This document shows, piece by piece, positions 27,336-38,700 of a stretch of DNA of 48,382 bases. The stretch comes from a virus. The notes beneath the pieces were generated by a model. That model was not told the origin of the DNA. It did not search any database and saw only the letters and a list, made by a program, of their open reading frames with translations. The DNA lies in IMG/VR virus record IMGVR_UViG_3300030117_003124, positions 1-48,382 of that record; one strand, given 5' to 3'. Within the stretch, counting starts at the first letter, position 1, and each line of letters opens with the position of its first letter. The position numbers and the translations under genes were made by a program.

Positions 27336-29901
27336 TGGTGGTTTAAATAATAAAACTAATTCACGTGATATAGCTGATAATCAATTTCAAGATTTAGATA
27401 GTTTATCTATAGAAACGCCTGGAAAATTAAAAGTTATGGGAGCAGCTTCTGATTATGCTGGAAGCACAACTGGCGATTTAAATGCAGAAGTTAATTTAGG
27501 TAATGGTTTATTTCAATTTAACGCAGACCATGATATAGACAATACTAATGGTGCAGTAGTAAATACTGAAATGTTATTTGTAAATACAGATGTTACTTCT
27601 GATGGTGTAAAAGTTTTTAATTTAAATAGCGGTTCTTTAGCATATGGAACTAAAACAATACCATACGGAAATACATTTAGTCCTGTAATTTATAGTGCTG
27701 TTGATGGTACAGTTAGAATTACACCTACTTCTTTTGTTGATACTAATACACCTAAAAAATTACAGTATATCAATGAAACATATAATATGGGTCATAGTTA
27801 TTCTGGAGCAGATAATGATTTAACTACTGCTAAAAATAATCACAGTATTGATGTTACTAAATGGATTGTGCTAGATGCAAAACCAGCAGACACTTCCGAT
27901 GCAAAATTAAAAGTTTATATTAATGGAGAACAAACTGCAAATTTAATAAATGTATACTCAACACCTATGGGTTTTGGTTTATCATCAAATATAAGCAATA
28001 CAGAAACCTCTTTAACAGTTACTGGAAATGCATATAAATTTAATCTTGGAGATATAATATTTATTGGTTCTGAAAGAATGAAAGTAAATTTTACTCCAGA
28101 TGCTAATACAATTACAGTAGTTAGAGGTTTTCATGGAACATCAGCAACTTCACATAATAGCGGTGCTGCTATACATATTATTTTTCAAGACAATCATGGT
28201 AAAATGAATCAATTAGGGTATAGCAATGTTTCTTTGAACTCTAATGCATACACTTCTACTGCAATACCTACAGAATCAGATTATAGAGGTAAATTTTTTG
28301 TTAATTTTTATGCTGGTACAAAAGATGATACTACTGGACAATTTACACAACAATCAGGACAATTTTTTAGCAGTGATGATAGGGGAGTAAATATATTTTA
28401 TGAAATTGTATATACAGATGGTCAAAAAAGTAATTTAGAATTTAAAGGTACTTTAACAAATTTATATGCTAGTAGTGCTAACAATATTCAATTAAATGCA
28501 CAAATGTATGGTAATATACCGCAAGAAGATAATGTAAAGTCTTTAAAGTTTTATTATAATGAAACTGACGATATTGCTGATGCTATGCGTAGTATTAAAT
28601 ATTTATTATTTGAAATAGATTTTAGAAAAGGATTTAGATTAGCAGGTAGTAAAGAATATAAACCTTTTGGTTTATTTGTACATAGTTCATATATGAATCA
28701 AAATATATACAGCTACCCTACAGGTGTGTTAGGACAACAAGCAAAAAATGTAGGAACACATTTACCGTTAGGAAATGTAACTTTTAAAGATAAACCAGAA
28801 AACACTAGAGCAGAACCATACATAGAACAAGATAAACATGTTGTAGGTATGGCTGGAACAGGTTATAAAGCTAGTACTGTAGCTAATAGAAGATTATACA
28901 TTGGAAATGTACGATATAAAGACGATGTAAGTGGTAAACTTAAAATAGCAAATGATACAATATTAAAGTCAAATATAAATGCATTTGATACTTTTAGTTT
29001 TAATAATAGAATAGATGTAGAAGTAAATGACGGTGATGATATTATTGCATTAGAAGCTCTTGGTAGTAAGTTGTTAGAGTTTAAAAGAAATCATTTATAT
29101 ATCATAAATATAGCTAGAGATATCGAATTTTTAGAAGCTACATTAGAGTACAAAGGTTGTGAAAAAGACCATCACGTTGTAAGAGGTGAGGGTTTTATTG
29201 CTTGGTTTAATAAATTTGGTTTTTATTTATATGACGGTAAACAAGTAAGAGATTTATTACTAGATAATAAAGGGCAGCAAAGACTTGTTTGGTCTAGTTA
29301 TTATCATGAAAACAATATTATAGGATATGACCCTGATGAAAGAACTATTATTATTGCAAACAAAAATCAAAAAATTGTTTCTTTTGATATGAAAGCGTTT
29401 GCATTGTATTATAGAAGTAAAGGTTTTGAAGCTCAAGATACTACTAATTTTATAACTAACAATGCTGGTGATATACTTTGGTTTAGTAAATATAATGGAA
29501 CAAATGTAGAATTACGTAAGTGGAACACTAGCCCTAGCAAGCTAGATAGCTCTAATATCGACGAAATAGCTCTTAAAACGAAGGAATACACTTTTGGCAA
29601 GCCAAGTGTCGATAAAAAAATTATAAGCGTGTATTTAAGCTATAAAAATGGTGATGGTATTACATTACATGGATTTCGTGATGATGGAGAAGAAGAGATT
29701 TTAGCTACATTAGATGGCGATTCTGAGGTTAACTTTAAAACTCTGCATATACCAATTCGTAAAGCTAAGACAGAATTTGTCGATAAAAAAGCTTTTGATA
29801 AACTAAAAGGGTTTGGATTGCGTTTTTCTGGGTCTGATGTAGCTACCGATTTTGAAGTAAATGATATACAAATTGTATTCAGAGAAAAGAGCGTAAAATG
29901 A
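27301..29901 (+). CDS. Tail nozzle / DNA stabilisation-type protein
   Basis: 866 residues from a GTG with GAGG upstream. N-terminal ILNISNYSGGLNNKTNSRDIADNQFQDLDSLSIETPGKL is a pattern I associate with podovirus tail-tube/nozzle proteins (T7 gp12- or P22 gp10-like position), the NYSGG-x-N-x-K-x-x-x-x-DIxDNQ start being diagnostic of a family of large beta-rich tail proteins. The rest is beta-rich with ELDIFRKG-like and FNRIDVEVNDGDDI segments of a propeller-like fold. Assembles under the neck. Followed by the ejection-protein cluster. Confidence 0.65.
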   Translation: MAKGILNISNYSGGLNNKTNSRDIADNQFQDLDSLSIETPGKLKVMGAASDYAGSTTGDLNAEVNLGNGLFQFNADHDIDNTNGAVVNTEMLFVNTDVTSDGVKVFNLNSGSLAYGTKTIPYGNTFSPVIYSAVDGTVRITPTSFVDTNTPKKLQYINETYNMGHSYSGADNDLTTAKNNHSIDVTKWIVLDAKPADTSDAKLKVYINGEQTANLINVYSTPMGFGLSSNISNTETSLTVTGNAYKFNLGDIIFIGSERMKVNFTPDANTITVVRGFHGTSATSHNSGAAIHIIFQDNHGKMNQLGYSNVSLNSNAYTSTAIPTESDYRGKFFVNFYAGTKDDTTGQFTQQSGQFFSSDDRGVNIFYEIVYTDGQKSNLEFKGTLTNLYASSANNIQLNAQMYGNIPQEDNVKSLKFYYNETDDIADAMRSIKYLLFEIDFRKGFRLAGSKEYKPFGLFVHSSYMNQNIYSYPTGVLGQQAKNVGTHLPLGNVTFKDKPENTRAEPYIEQDKHVVGMAGTGYKASTVANRRLYIGNVRYKDDVSGKLKIANDTILKSNINAFDTFSFNNRIDVEVNDGDDIIALEALGSKLLEFKRNHLYIINIARDIEFLEATLEYKGCEKDHHVVRGEGFIAWFNKFGFYLYDGKQVRDLLLDNKGQQRLVWSSYYHENNIIGYDPDERTIIIANKNQKIVSFDMKAFALYYRSKGFEAQDTTNFITNNAGDILWFSKYNGTNVELRKWNTSPSKLDSSNIDEIALKTKEYTFGKPSVDKKIISVYLSYKNGDGITLHGFRDDGEEEILATLDGDSEVNFKTLHIPIRKAKTEFVDKKAFDKLKGFGLRFSGSDVATDFEVNDIQIVFREKSVK

Positions 29902-30113
29902 TAGATGAAATGACAGATATAAGAAAAGAATTAGATGATAGAATACAGGAAGTACAACAGCAAATGGAACCTGTAGCACAAGTATCTACTGCAAGACCTA
30001 GTGACAATGAAGGTGTACAAGGTAGTAGAAAGATTGTAAAAGAAAACAATAAAGTTTATTTATATCATAAAGTTGACGGAGAATGGTATAAAACAGAAAT
30101 GGAGAAAGGATAA
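29898..30113 (+). CDS. Small hypothetical structural protein
   Basis: 71 residues, helical N-terminal half (IRKELDDRIQEVQQQMEPVAQ) and a beta C-terminal hairpin (KVYLYHKVDGEWYKTEM). Overlaps both neighbours by a few bases. No family recognised. Confidence 0.55.
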   Translation: MIDEMTDIRKELDDRIQEVQQQMEPVAQVSTARPSDNEGVQGSRKIVKENNKVYLYHKVDGEWYKTEMEKG

Positions 30114-30823
30114 TGGCTATACGTAAAAGCGATGTAGAAGTATATAGAAGTGGCATATCATCATTGATGGAAGCTGCTAAACAACAAACTGCTGCGTTTA
30201 ATGACCCTACAACACAAGTTTTACAAGGCAGTAAAATGGTTGTAGATACTTTTAAAACAGCAATGGATATGAAACCAAAATTTGATGATTTTATGGAAGG
30301 AATAAGAAGTAAAAAACCAATAGGCCCTGAAGGCGATGCTGCTATACAATCGGCTGTATCTTTAGATAATGTTACAGGACCTTTTGATACAGAAATGATA
30401 AAAAAACAATTAGGTAGTGGTTACATGGAAGGTGTTGACTATGAAATGGATGCTGTTACTGGTCAATATAAACCTGTAGTAGATATGGGAAGTTTTGGTA
30501 CTTTTGGTGAAGTAGATATGGGTGTAAAAGCACCAAAAGTTGATATGAGTAAATTTGCAGACCAAACTGATAAAATTGAAGGAGCATTTGCAAGAGCTAA
30601 AAGCGAAGAAGAATTGGGTATTAATTTACTTGGTATACAAAATGCTGCTAATTTTATTAACAACTTTGAAAGTAAACCTTATAGATATTATGGAAAAGAC
30701 CAAGCAGGTGCATTTAGAGGCCCTGTAGGAACACCTGAAGGTAAAATAGATTTGTTAAATTTATTAGATTTACCATTTGGAGCAATTAGATATTTAGCAG
30801 GACCAAATAATACAGAGGAATAG
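30113..30823 (+). CDS. Putative internal virion protein
   Basis: 236 residues, helical N-terminus (YRSGISSLMEAAKQQTAAF) then low-complexity Asp/Gly/Met segments (VVDMGSFGTFGEVDMGVKAPKVDMSKFAD). No enzymatic motif. Its position immediately before the transglycosylase-like protein suggests an ejected core protein. Confidence limited. Confidence 0.5.
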   Translation: MAIRKSDVEVYRSGISSLMEAAKQQTAAFNDPTTQVLQGSKMVVDTFKTAMDMKPKFDDFMEGIRSKKPIGPEGDAAIQSAVSLDNVTGPFDTEMIKKQLGSGYMEGVDYEMDAVTGQYKPVVDMGSFGTFGEVDMGVKAPKVDMSKFADQTDKIEGAFARAKSEEELGINLLGIQNAANFINNFESKPYRYYGKDQAGAFRGPVGTPEGKIDLLNLLDLPFGAIRYLAGPNNTEE

Positions 30824-30826
30824 ACT

Positions 30827-31483
30827 ATGGATGATATGCAAAAATTAATAAATTTTCATTTAGACAGATTAGGTATAGAAGATAAAGAATCTGCTACATT
30901 TAATTTAAAAAATGTATTTATGCCTACAGTATTAGAAATGGAAAGTAGCGGAGACTATCAAGCAGCTAATAAAGTTAGTACTGCTAAAGGCGGATTTCAA
31001 TTTATTGAAGGTTCTGTAGTTCCAGCATTAAATAGACTTGAACGAAGAATAGGTAAACAAGATTGGGGTACAGAGTTAAGAAAGCACAAAGATGCAAGCA
31101 AACTTAGTCCTGAGCAACAACAGTTATTGTTTATGGCAGATATGTTAGAAAAAAAAGGTAGCGACCAATATATGACTAAGGTTATGCAAGGCGATAAACA
31201 AGGCTCTATGGATGCTTATTATAAATTGCATCATACTGCACCAGATGAAGCTACTAAAAAAAGAGCAGAAAAGATTTTTGGAGAGGTATATAAAGGAGAT
31301 AATATGTCAAAAGAACAACAACCAGAAGAAATGCAACCTATCCAAACAGATAGAGAGCAACAATTAGAGCAAGCAAATCAGGTATTATCTGATGAAGTAG
31401 CTAAAAATTTTACATTAGACCAAGTTATGTATTATGGATTTGGCTTTGAAAAGAAACCAAACAAGGAGGAGCAAGATGGCTGA
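30827..31483 (+). CDS. Lytic transglycosylase-like ejection protein
   Basis: 218 residues with GAGGA upstream. VLEMESSGDYQAANKVSTAKGGFQFI (35-60) matches the SLT fold signature ESxxxxxAxxxxxxxxGxxQ; E39 would be the catalytic acid and GGFQF the signature tail. The C-terminal region is acidic and disordered (SKEQQPEEMQPIQTDREQQLEQANQ). Virion transglycosylases open the peptidoglycan during DNA delivery (cf. T7 gp16, N4 gp). First of four genes ending in the giant protein. Confidence 0.7.
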   Translation: MDDMQKLINFHLDRLGIEDKESATFNLKNVFMPTVLEMESSGDYQAANKVSTAKGGFQFIEGSVVPALNRLERRIGKQDWGTELRKHKDASKLSPEQQQLLFMADMLEKKGSDQYMTKVMQGDKQGSMDAYYKLHHTAPDEATKKRAEKIFGEVYKGDNMSKEQQPEEMQPIQTDREQQLEQANQVLSDEVAKNFTLDQVMYYGFGFEKKPNKEEQDG

Positions 31484-32006
31484 TTATAAAGCTGTTGGTG
31501 AATTTATAAAATCTAACCCTTATACAACTGCAGCAGCAGTGTTAATAGGTGGATTTAGTTATTTTAGTGCAAGAAAAGCAGAAGAAAGAAGAAGAAAAAG
31601 ATTGACTGCAGAAATGGGTGCACGTATTGGAGAAATACAAGGAGATATACCCAACATTATAGCAGAATATGAACGTAGTGCAGATATATATAGAGCACAA
31701 GGTAATGCTGCTGGACAAGCAATTTATGAAAATGCTGCTATGCAATTACAAGCAGGTGGGCAAACAAATTTAGCTTATGGGGGTGCAGATGTTAGAAGAG
31801 ATTCTATGAGTGGACTTTTAGGTAGTAGATTAGAAGGTATTAATTTACAAACTACTGGTAAAGTATTTGCATCACAAAATGCATTAGCTAGTGAATTAAA
31901 CAAACAACAAATTAATATTGACAGAATAAGAGCAGACTATGCAAAGCAAGGCATACCTTCAGCAGAGGTTAGCATAGGCGATGTTAATGAATTAAAATAC
32001 GTATAG
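31476..32006 (+). CDS. Internal virion protein with hydrophobic segment
   Basis: 176 residues from the ATG at 31476, which has AGGAGG six bases upstream; a reading starting 42 bases earlier lacks it. A hydrophobic stretch near the N-terminus (YTTAAAVLIGGFSYFSA) precedes a charged, helical domain (RKAEERRRKRLTAEMGARIGEIQGDI) and an Ala/Gln-rich helix. Resembles ejection proteins that enter the inner membrane. Overlaps the previous gene by 8 bases. Confidence 0.6.
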   Translation: MADYKAVGEFIKSNPYTTAAAVLIGGFSYFSARKAEERRRKRLTAEMGARIGEIQGDIPNIIAEYERSADIYRAQGNAAGQAIYENAAMQLQAGGQTNLAYGGADVRRDSMSGLLGSRLEGINLQTTGKVFASQNALASELNKQQINIDRIRADYAKQGIPSAEVSIGDVNELKYV

Positions 32007-32014
32007 GAGGAAAT

Positions 32015-32701
32015 ATGCCAGATTTATTTGCAGAAAGAGTTAAAGCATTTGCACAATTACGCAATTCTTTAGCTACTATAGGAGAACCTCAAGGTTTAGA
32101 GGCTTATAGAGAACGATTAAAAATACAAGCAGAAGTAAACAAAGAAGCATTGTTAGACGCAGAAAGCATGATGGCTAGAATCAAAATGCAAGGAATGTTA
32201 GCAGAACAAAAATATGCACAAATGCTTGGTTATGAAGCGGCTAAAATGGATGTTATGCAGGATGCAGAAGATGAAAGACAAGCAAAAGAATTAGCTAGTC
32301 CAGAAATGCAAACTCAAGCAGCTTTAGCTATTGGTGAATTAGACCGATTTGAAGATTCGGCAGGTTTGTTTGGTTTAAGAGATATTAAACCAGGACAACA
32401 ATTAAGATTTTTAGGTTTTGGTAAAAAATTTAAACCTGAAAATATATTTGAAATTGCATCACCACAAATACGTGAATTGATGGGAAAAACTGACCAGTTG
32501 AAAAAAATAAAAAAACAAGGTTTAAATACAGACGGTATGTTAAAATCATCATTAATTGAGTTAGTGAATGAATTAAACATGGATTTAAACAGTGATTACG
32601 TTAAAGAGCAAATGGCAAAAAAAGGTACTGAACAAGAACAAAGTTTATTTGCACAGTATTTAAAAATTATTAACGAAGCATCTAGCTTTTTAAATCAATA
32701 A
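32015..32701 (+). CDS. Helical internal virion protein
   Basis: 228 residues, almost wholly helical, Gln/Glu/Lys/Ala/Met-rich (YRERLKIQAEVNKEALLDAESMMARIKMQGMLAEQKYAQMLGYEAAKM). No enzymatic motif. GGAGG upstream. Four bases separate it from the giant gene, so the two are probably co-assembled and co-ejected. Confidence 0.6.
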   Translation: MPDLFAERVKAFAQLRNSLATIGEPQGLEAYRERLKIQAEVNKEALLDAESMMARIKMQGMLAEQKYAQMLGYEAAKMDVMQDAEDERQAKELASPEMQTQAALAIGELDRFEDSAGLFGLRDIKPGQQLRFLGFGKKFKPENIFEIASPQIRELMGKTDQLKKIKKQGLNTDGMLKSSLIELVNELNMDLNSDYVKEQMAKKGTEQEQSLFAQYLKIINEASSFLNQ

Positions 32702-32704
32702 TAC

Positions 32705-35700
32705 ATGAATAATAGATTTAATTATCTTAAATCCCTTAATGAGAAGGGCCTAATAAGCGACCAACAATACGCACAGCAATCGTTACAACTTTACGATACT
32801 AGTTCTGATACATTTGATATAAATCAAGTAGATGAATTAGAGAAGATTGCAAAACGTTTTGATGTTGATTTTAAACGCAATCTAGAAGATGATGAAAATG
32901 CTATTGTATCAGCAGTAAATCAATTAGTATCAGGTGCTATAGAAGGGTTTACAACCTTTGGTTATGCTGATGACCCTAAAACAGAAACAGAAGCTATACT
33001 AAACAAGATTGGACATTTAATTGGATTTGCTCCTGACATTATTGCTGGTGTATTATCTTTTGGTACAGCACCATTAGCTAAGCGTGGTGCATTAAAAGGT
33101 ATTAATTTAGTAAGAGCTAATGCTGCACGTACTGTAGAAGAAGGTTTAGGTAATATAGGTGCTAAATACATACCAGCATTAACAAAAAAAGTAACTGAAA
33201 AAGTAGGTAAAGAAGAAATAACAAAGTTTCAGTTACGTTCTGTTCCTATGCGTGTAGCTGATTTTTTTGTAGACAATGCAGAAGCAGCTATAGGTAAATC
33301 TGATTTTATAAGAAATAGTTTTATAGCTAAGAATATGCCTGATGGTATGTTAGATATGGTAAAACAAGGAGCACATCTTGGTGCTGCTATGGCTATATCT
33401 TCACGTAAAGCAGCAGTAGCAGGTGATTGGGAAGCAGTTAGAGAGGCAACATTACATGGAGCGTATGCAGGTGCAGCGTTTGGTGGTATAGCTAATTATT
33501 TAAAGATTGGTGATATGTTTGCTTCTGGCAGTTCTGCTATACAAGCTAAGGGTTATGGTATGGTAGGTCAAGCAGCTGTTAAAATTACAGAAGCAATTAA
33601 ACAAGGTCGTGGACTGACACCAGGACAAGTAGAATTAACGAATATGGTAACTAGAGGTATTGCTGGTAGTGCGTTTACTGGTATACCTATGACTGTAAAC
33701 GAAGCTCCTACATCAGACCAAGTATATGAATATTTATTAGGGTTTTTCTTTGGAGCTTCAGGTAGACCTAAATACGAAGTAGAAGTAAATAAAGCATTTC
33801 AAGCAGAAGGTCATAAAATATGGAAACCTGTAATTAAAGAATTAAAAAGTGGAGATTTAGTTAAAGAAAATGTTGTTATTGGTAGAGCTAGAGATATGGA
33901 TGCGTATAAAGATTTTAGTCCTGCTGCTAAGCGTTATGCAGAACAAAGAGAAGCTGAGATATTTCAAAACTTAAGAGATACTACGTATCAAGATGGTAGC
34001 GAATTTTCTAATTTAGCTATTGAAATAGCTAGAGAAAAATTAAAAGAAATGCCTGAAGCACAACGTAAAGAAATTTTAGATGGTCGTAATCGTAATAAAT
34101 TATTAGCAGAAGCCAATAAAGAAGCTGCACAAAAAATGCAACAACGTTATGAAAAAGAATTAGCAGATACAGTAGCAAATGCAGAAATACAAGACAATAT
34201 AGACACTACTACATTAAAAGTAGGAGATACAATAGATGTATATACTACAAGTGGTAGAATAGAAACTGTAGGTGTACATAAAGTATTTAAGAATGGTAAT
34301 GTGCGTATTATGAATCAAGAAGGTAGGATTCATACTTTAAACAAAGGAGAATACATTACTGAAAACTTATATCGACCTGATTACATAATACCGAAAGAAG
34401 TATCTTCAAAGTTAGCTGGTAAAGAAATAGGGTCATTAAGTAAAAAAGAATTAGAAACATTATCTAAAGACCTTAAGAAGCATTTAGAAAAAGTTGTCAA
34501 AGATTCAGAAAAACTTGGTGAAAAAGAAACTACAGTAACACAAGATGCTGTTTTTGATGCATTATCTGTTAATAAAAAAGTAGGCACTGCTGCTAGAATC
34601 CAAAGTATTAAAACAAATGATATACCAGCAGATACAATGACTGCTGCTCAAAAGATTGCTAAAGACCCTAATCAAATGGCATTAGAGTTTGACAGAGAAA
34701 TAGATTTGGAGGCAGAAGTTATTGTACCAGGTAATGACCCAGTGTATGATATTGTAGCCAAACTAAACGAACGTGAAGGTACTGACTGGAAAACATTAGA
34801 CCAAACATATCAGTTAAAAAGAATAGCTCAAACAGCAAATAACAAGTCTGAGTTTGATGCGTTTGCTAATACATTTTATAAAAACAAATTTACTCCTGAA
34901 CAATTACAAGAAATATATTTTAATGCATCTGGTATAACAAAACAAGACACTAGAATGTTTATATCTTTTGATGCAAAATCAAAAATGATAGCAACAGATG
35001 CAAAATCAGGAAAAAAAATAGAAATTGATGTAATAGATTTTGTAAACGAGGTTAAACAAACTCCTAAATTTGGAGCTAATGGAGAAAGTTTAGATTTAAG
35101 TAGTACTGGTACATTTCACAACAGATTAAATAAAGATAGCAGTTTTGAAACCATATTACATATAACAGGTAACTATATGACAAATGAACCTGTGAGAGTA
35201 AATAGAACTACAATAAATCAAACAAGACTTGAACAAATTAGTGCACACCTACAAGAACAATATGGAAGGTTTATATATTATCAACATTCTAGTAATCATT
35301 CTTTAGTAGCTAGACCTATTGTAGAGTTACCGTTTCAACGTCAATTATTAGATAGATTTATAAAAGATGGTGGAGGTCAATTATATGGCGGACCTGGTAA
35401 AAACAAAGAACATATTTTTGCAAGTACATCTATTATGGAAACAAGAACAAACGCTCAGGGTAAAAAAGTTCGTACCGATAAATTAAAATTGATAGCAGGT
35501 ATTAAAGAAAAAATTGGCATATATGAAAGTCCATATCATAAAAACCCTGAACTATATTACAATGAAAAAATATCACGTATAACATATTTATTGCAAGATG
35601 CTGGTATGCTACCTAGAGACCTTTCTAAAGTAACTTATAAAGAGTGGACAGATGCTTATACAAAGCATCACGGATATTATAAAAAAAATCCAGCAACTGG

Positions 35701-38700
35701 TAAAGTAGAACAATTGAACTCTAATATGTTGTATAAAAATGTAATTGATTTTGTTAAATATAGTAAAACATTTCACGGTGGGCGTACAGTTGATAGAGAA
35801 TTAGTAGACGATTATTTGCAAGGTAGAAAATTAAAATTAATTGTTATAAAAGATAATTTTAGTAGCAGAGGTGAAATGACTACTGATGGTGCTATGCATT
35901 GGATTGGTGGATGGAGAAATGCTTTACAAAAAGCTAGAGGTAAAAAGAACGATGAAAATTATGTAAAAGCTATTATACAAAAACCTGCTGATTTTGCAAA
36001 CGATAGAGGCCTTACAATATTTAAGCAAGCAGAGCGTCATGCTAGTAAAGAATTAGAGCAATATGCATTAGATATGGGCTATGACGGCATTGTATATGCA
36101 TCATCTGCTAAAACAAATTCTAGGCATAAAGTTGGTGAATTAGTATATAATGAAAAAACTGGTAAGTTTACAGAAAAAGTAAAACCAGAAATTATTGAAA
36201 TAGAACCTGAGCACATTAGAATTATTACATCAGAAATAGAAGTTCCTAATAGAGATGCAATACAAATGCATTTAGGTGCCGCAGATATGAGAAATGCATT
36301 TTCTTCTCCTGAGTTTATAGCAGCACATAGAAAAATGATAGCTGATAGTATAGCAGGTAGTAAAAGTTATATGAAAAAATATAGAGATGCTTTAAAGAAA
36401 AATGGATACGATTTTGATACAATAGATGGTAAAAAAGTAAGAATTAATGATTTAGACTTGTATGAAGTTATTGATGTTTTAAATAATTATGTAGACAGTA
36501 AATTAGGTAGAAGTATTTTAAAGTCTATATATGGTGAAAAAGAATATATGAATCTCGGTGAGCGTGGCAATAGTGAAATACACAGTGACATGAAAGCTTT
36601 AGACAGTATCAACGAACTATTAAATTCTGTTAATTATGAGGCTTTAGCATTGATTATGCATGGTAATAAACGTTACATAGAACAATCTATTACTAACTAT
36701 GCAAGAAACAGATTAACTAATTTAAGAGTGCCAAGTGGTTTTTCGTATCCTAGATTACAAAGTCAAGATGCTGCTTTATGGAAAAGATTAAGAAAAGCAG
36801 GTTTATCTAATGAAACATTCATGTTAAATGATGGTCATAAAACAGATAAACTAAAAGTGTTTGGTAAGCTGCGTAAAGTATTTGGCAAAAAAGAAGTAGA
36901 GTTAGAAAAATTATTAAACGAGTATAACAATACCAAAGATGCTGATGTAAGAAATTTATTAGAAGCGGTTATGAACAATTTTGTTATGAATCGTAGTCCT
37001 GTAGGTAATAAAGAAGGTGTATTAAATTTAACATTTGCTGGTTTTAGTGGACAACCTGGTAAAGGGGTACATGTAACTCCACGTAATATGGAGCGTTTAG
37101 GTGGTGCTGATACTGATGGAGATGCTGTTGCTGTTTATCATGGATTAGATAAAGCTTTTGCATCTGCATTCAAACCGAAAAAAGTAAACCCTAATGTAAA
37201 ACCTGTTGATAAGACAGATGTTAATGCTTTTCCAGAGTGGGGGTACAAAAGAGATTTGTCTGTAGGGAATGTTGCTGATATGACTAATTCTGGTAAAATA
37301 TTAAGACAGGGTGCACAGAACTATACAGCAGCAAAAAATATTGGAATAAGTACTAATTTTAACAAACACGTAAATGATTTGTTTACTTTTATTAAAGATG
37401 CCAATGGTCAGTTTCCTATTAACTCTAATGGTGATGTTGTAATTAGATTAAAAGATGCAGATGTTATAGAACCTGGCACTAAAAAGAAATTAAAATTAAA
37501 AACGTTAAAAGAACATTTAGACTTTTTTGATAAATATGAATCTGATATATCTTTAAACTTAGATTTAGATGGTAGTAAAAATTCTGTTAATCCTCCTGTG
37601 CAATTTAAAATTGATAATATGTTAAGAAGGCATTTTGAATTATATGATATAGCTGCAAATACAGAAATAAAATGGCCAACCTATTCGGATGGTCCTTTTG
37701 CGGGCAGAGTAGATTGGTTTGGTTTAAAAAGAGGTATTAACCAAGTAAGACTTGTAAAAAATTCAGATGGATTTAGACCTAACATAGATGCTTTTTTAAA
37801 AGCAGAATTATTAACTCCTACTGTAACTGGAAAATTAAATGGTGTAGATAAATCTATTAGTTTTACACAAACTAAAGAACAGTTTATAAAAACTTATATG
37901 CCTAAAGATAGAACATTAACATTTGAAGAATACGTAAAAGCTAGACAAGATAGTGATTTTATATTAGGACCAAAACAAAAAGACCCAGCTTTAGAACAAA
38001 GAAGATTAGATTTATTAGAAGAAATGAAAAATCGTTATAAAGTACATTCTAGAGCTACTAGAGCAAAGTTTGAAGAATATTGGGATGCAGTAAAAGAAGG
38101 AAATCCATTTACTGGTTATTATGCATTTTCTACTATGAGAATCGAAGGGTATAATCCAAAAACAAAAGAATTTATTATAAAAAAAGAAAATCCAATAGAA
38201 AATAGATTTGAAAATCGTGAAGAAATAATAGATATAGAGTCTTACACTTTGCCACAATTAAAGAAATTATTAAAAAATACACCTTCTTTAAGTATTCAGA
38301 TGAGCAAAGATTTAAGCAGCAACTTGTCATCTATGTATGATTTTAATGCAGCTTTAACAAAAGGTACTGGTAGATTTACTGACAAGGTTATGTACAATGA
38401 ATTAGGTCAAATAGCAAACAAATTTCATGAACAATATACAAGAAATATTGAAGGTAGTGAAGTTTGGAACAATCATTTATTAGATGTTGCTAAAATAATA
38501 GCAGAGCCATTTGAAGCTACAGGATATGGTTTTGACGGTATATCTGTTGATATTAGAGTTATACCACCAAGTCAATATAAAAACTTAATTGTTAATCTTG
38601 GTAAAGCACACGCTAAAGTTAGAAAAACACATTTCTACAATCATTTAAAAAAAGAAGGTTTGTTATCTACTGATTTATTAATTAATGAATTATATCTAGA

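Noticed and set aside
37109-37123. DTDGD as an EF-hand or dockerin calcium loop
   Set aside because: The surrounding NRSP, GKG-HVTP and AVAVY follow RNA polymerase order and there is no Ca-loop Glu at position 12.
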